DNA of 64,000 nucleotides from an uncultured Anaerofilum sp. (GTDB lineage Bacteria; Bacillota; Clostridia; Oscillospirales; Ruminococcaceae), in NCBI GenBank assembly GCA_944385935.1, contig CALWZC010000001.1, positions 62,001 to 126,000 on the forward strand, in the 5' to 3' direction. The notes beneath the pieces were generated by a model that saw only the letters and a program-made list of their open reading frames with translations, searched no databases and was not told where the DNA came from. Positions 61,688 to 64,000 of this stretch are shown one piece after another; the first letter of the stretch is position 1, and every line of letters begins with the position of its first letter. A program made the position numbers and the translations under genes.

Positions 61688-63901
61688 ATGAAGGCAATAA
61701 ATGCAAAAAAAAGGCTATTAGATGTTGGTATTATCACAAAAAATGAGGCAGAAAACTTAGAAAGGTGTTTGCAGTGTTTACGACCATTACAAGAGGCACT
61801 GAATTGTAAAATTATTGTGGCAGACACAGGTTCTACCGACAATAGTATTGAAGTAGCAGAACAGTATGCTGATGAAGTATTTTCTATTGAATGGACCAAC
61901 AATTTTGCAGAAGCACGCAACAAGGTTTTGGATAGAAGTGATGCACAGTGGTTTTTAACAGTAGATACTGATGAATTTTTGCAAGACCCCAAAGAACTAA
62001 TTCACTTTTTTAAATCTGGACTATATAAAAAATATAAAAGTGCTTTTATTATTCAATCAAATGCAATGTATTACGATGATTTAATCAATCATGAGCGAAT
62101 TGAAGATCAGGAAGTACCACGTTTATTTTATGCAGCTGGGGGAAATCGATACTCTGGAGCAGTACATGAATGTGTAGAAATTGAGTCGCCGGTTGTTAGA
62201 TTATTGGATACAAAGCTCCTCCACTATGGTTATTATTATACGCACTCTGATGAAGACCAGAAAAGAAAAGCAAATAGAAATGCGCGAAACAGTGCCATTA
62301 TGGAAAAATTATTAGAAGAAACTCCAGATGATTTGCGCTTATTAAGTTTGGCCATGGATTCTGGTGTAGATAAGAAAAAATGCTGTGATTTGGCAGATAC
62401 TATGGTAGAAGTCCTAAACACAAAAGAAGGTGCATGGGATGAGCCTTTTGCTTCACCAGGATTGATGAGAGTAATGAAAATGTACATCAATGGAGAACGG
62501 TATGAAGATTGTATAAAGCAATCGGATATTTTTATCCAGCATTTTCCAAAATCCATCCTTCTGTGTGATGTTTGGTACATGCGATTTTTGGCTGAGTCGG
62601 CATTAAAAAAAGACTATGAGACTTTAAAAAAGGATTTTTTTCAGTATATCCATTATAAAAATTTTACCATCAAAGACAAGTATAATAGTTTAGAGTGGGT
62701 ATTTACTGGAGCGGTTGAGTTTACCAATGCTTCTGTAATGAGATTAGCTGTTCGGCTGTGTGAAAAATTATGTGGTGAAGTAACAGAAGAATCAACAGAA
62801 CAGCAGAAACAAGAATTACAAAATGATTTGGATGCAATTTTGTCTGAAGTAAAATTGGAAAATATTTCTGTAGACACACTAAAAAATTGGATAGCACTTG
62901 CTCTACTTGTGAATGAAAAATATTTAGATGCCTCAAAGATTTGGAAAATGTGTTTTGCATATAGAGCCGATTCAACTTATGAAGATGTCTTTGACACCAT
63001 TTGGATTCATATGTTCTATTATCGGCCGTTGTATGTAATAAAAAGTGTAACAAAATTAAAATTAGAACAAAGCTGGAAAGCAGATTGTTGTATGCTGATA
63101 GCAAATGATGCAACCGATGAAAACAAACTGAAATTTTATCAAATGGTAGATAGTGTAAGTGAATGGAATGGAGAAAAGGATGTTTGTATGCTATATGCTA
63201 TATCGCTACGACATAACTGGCCCCTTCCATTGAATGCTTTTGCTTTGCGTCCACCTTTAATGTCTAATGCCATAGAAAGTGCAACCATACGTACAGTAAA
63301 CAAGTTGGACGATATAGATTTTATCTATACTTATATGACAGAGGGTAAATTTAAAAATACTATTTATGAGAACAGGTGGGCGATTTTTGTATTACGTACC
63401 CTTTTCCAGTCAAAACGTTTGGATGAGTTAAAACAGGATGGACGGATGTTGAAATTGTGCACATTGTACAAAGAGTTGACAAACGAGTACTGGAAACGCA
63501 TGATTTCTGTGGATAACCTGACAGAAGAGGAATTGTTAGTAGCTCCGGCAGAATTTGTATCAGACTATTATTTTGTACAAGCTATGGAAGCGGTAGAAAG
63601 TAAAGATTGGGTAGAAGCAATGAAGCGGATGAAAGCTGCTTTAGAGCAAGGTGCTATTCTGAAAAATATTGTGGTTGCCCTTAGTGATTATGTAGAGGAG
63701 CAAGTAGAAAATCAACAAGAAGAACAAGTGCAAGTTGCAGATGAAATGTACCAATTGGCAGAGCAAATGAAAGCGCAAATAAAGAATTTAGTTGCATGGG
63801 GCGAAACTGAACAGGCTAAAAAAGCATTGCAACAATTGATTACCTTCTGCCCCAACGATGAAGAAGCAAAAAGTTTATTGTGGGTTCTAGGAGCAGAATA
63901 A
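61688..63901 (+). CDS. Family 2 glycosyltransferase with C-terminal helical repeats
   Basis: A 737-residue protein with a GT-A domain (DVGIITKNEAENLERCLQ, IIVADTGSTDNSIEVA, and TVDTDEFL as the DXD metal motif) in the first 230 residues, followed by about 500 residues of alpha-helical, TPR-like character. This architecture and position next to flagellin suggest it glycosylates flagellin; the substrate is inference. The ATG at 61688 follows AAGGAAAG; an earlier in-frame codon lies in the terminator. It is more AT-rich than the flagellin gene. Confidence 0.8.
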   Translation: MKAINAKKRLLDVGIITKNEAENLERCLQCLRPLQEALNCKIIVADTGSTDNSIEVAEQYADEVFSIEWTNNFAEARNKVLDRSDAQWFLTVDTDEFLQDPKELIHFFKSGLYKKYKSAFIIQSNAMYYDDLINHERIEDQEVPRLFYAAGGNRYSGAVHECVEIESPVVRLLDTKLLHYGYYYTHSDEDQKRKANRNARNSAIMEKLLEETPDDLRLLSLAMDSGVDKKKCCDLADTMVEVLNTKEGAWDEPFASPGLMRVMKMYINGERYEDCIKQSDIFIQHFPKSILLCDVWYMRFLAESALKKDYETLKKDFFQYIHYKNFTIKDKYNSLEWVFTGAVEFTNASVMRLAVRLCEKLCGEVTEESTEQQKQELQNDLDAILSEVKLENISVDTLKNWIALALLVNEKYLDASKIWKMCFAYRADSTYEDVFDTIWIHMFYYRPLYVIKSVTKLKLEQSWKADCCMLIANDATDENKLKFYQMVDSVSEWNGEKDVCMLYAISLRHNWPLPLNAFALRPPLMSNAIESATIRTVNKLDDIDFIYTYMTEGKFKNTIYENRWAIFVLRTLFQSKRLDELKQDGRMLKLCTLYKELTNEYWKRMISVDNLTEEELLVAPAEFVSDYYFVQAMEAVESKDWVEAMKRMKAALEQGAILKNIVVALSDYVEEQVENQQEEQVQVADEMYQLAEQMKAQIKNLVAWGETEQAKKALQQLITFCPNDEEAKSLLWVLGAE

Positions 63902-63923
63902 CAGAAAAAGGGGAAAAATACAT

Positions 63924-64000
63924 ATGGCCATAATACAAAATCCAATGGAAACCTGTGCAACCATTCAGGAAGCCATTGCTTATCTGCTTACTACAGAAAG
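63924..64000 (+). CDS. Start of an unidentified gene (cut by window edge)
   Basis: An ATG at 63924 preceded by AAAGGGG opens 25 codons to the edge: MAIIQNPMETCATIQEAIAY then LLTTE. It follows the glycosyltransferase by 22 nt, probably in the same transcript. Too little is visible to name it. Confidence 0.6.
   Translation, partial: MAIIQNPMETCATIQEAIAYLLTTE

Overview
The window is a gene-dense, low-to-mid GC chromosomal segment with no phage, transposon or CRISPR content. It looks like a spore-forming, flagellated, anaerobic Clostridia bacterium, most likely in the Oscillospirales/Ruminococcaceae; I cannot name a genus. Supporting genes are spoIIID behind a sigma-E-type promoter, a flagellin, rubredoxin, formate-tetrahydrofolate ligase, the glgC/glgD pair typical of Firmicutes glycogen operons, DUF951 in front of prfA, and a very large wall-anchored subtilase.

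Layout. 0-5.2 kb: a partial rmuC-like gene, a polysaccharide deacetylase, then a run of DUF5685 protein, J-domain-like protein, membrane protein and beta-lactamase-fold hydrolase. 5.2-9.7 kb: an NAD salvage operon (NrtR-type regulator, pncB, nadE) with a consensus promoter and a GTAGTA/TACTAC operator. 9.7-11.5 kb: fhs on the minus strand. 11.6-19.5 kb: degV, cysteine desulfurase, thiI, cinA, an LCP protein, a CofE-like ligase and a NUDIX hydrolase. 19.5-21.1 kb: a DUF4364 protein and an S1-domain protein on the minus strand. 21.2-26.3 kb: DUF951, prfA, tsaC/sua5, coaE, a lytic transglycosylase and an M18 aminopeptidase. 26.4-27.6 kb: corA behind a structured leader with a small ORF. 27.7-33.9 kb: glgB-glgC-glgD-glgA. 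33.9-37.4 kb: ilvD and a CNNM/CorC-type transporter behind an attenuator-like leader. 37.4-44.7 kb: a 1970-residue subtilase diverging from an ArsR-type regulator across overlapping promoters and palindromes. 44.7-47.2 kb: udk, an M20 amidohydrolase and spoIIID on the minus strand. 47.3-51.2 kb: malQ-glgP, then a tRNA-Arg. 51.4-52.7 kb: a CoaX-like protein with altered catalytic motifs, and rubredoxin. 52.7-59.5 kb: a six-gene polyamine operon behind a long structured leader ending in an intrinsic terminator. 59.5-64 kb: flagellin, a TPR-containing glycosyltransferase probably acting on flagellin, and the start of another gene.

How the genes fit together. Glycogen synthesis (glgBCDA) and breakdown (malQ-glgP) lie about 14 kb apart, and the breakdown operon diverges from the mother-cell sporulation regulator spoIIID; clostridial glycogen (granulose) is classically a pre-sporulation reserve. 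The polyamine operon carries both an AdoMet-decarboxylase/aminopropyltransferase route and a carboxyspermidine-type route, plus an amino-acid decarboxylase and a ureohydrolase. This would allow spermidine to be made from arginine by two aminopropyl-donor chemistries.

The most interesting unexplained signals are non-coding: the speD leader RNA, and the two leader ORFs with acidic N-termini in front of the two putative Mg2+ transport genes. Both are inferences from reading the sequence by eye; no folding, alignment or database search was possible.
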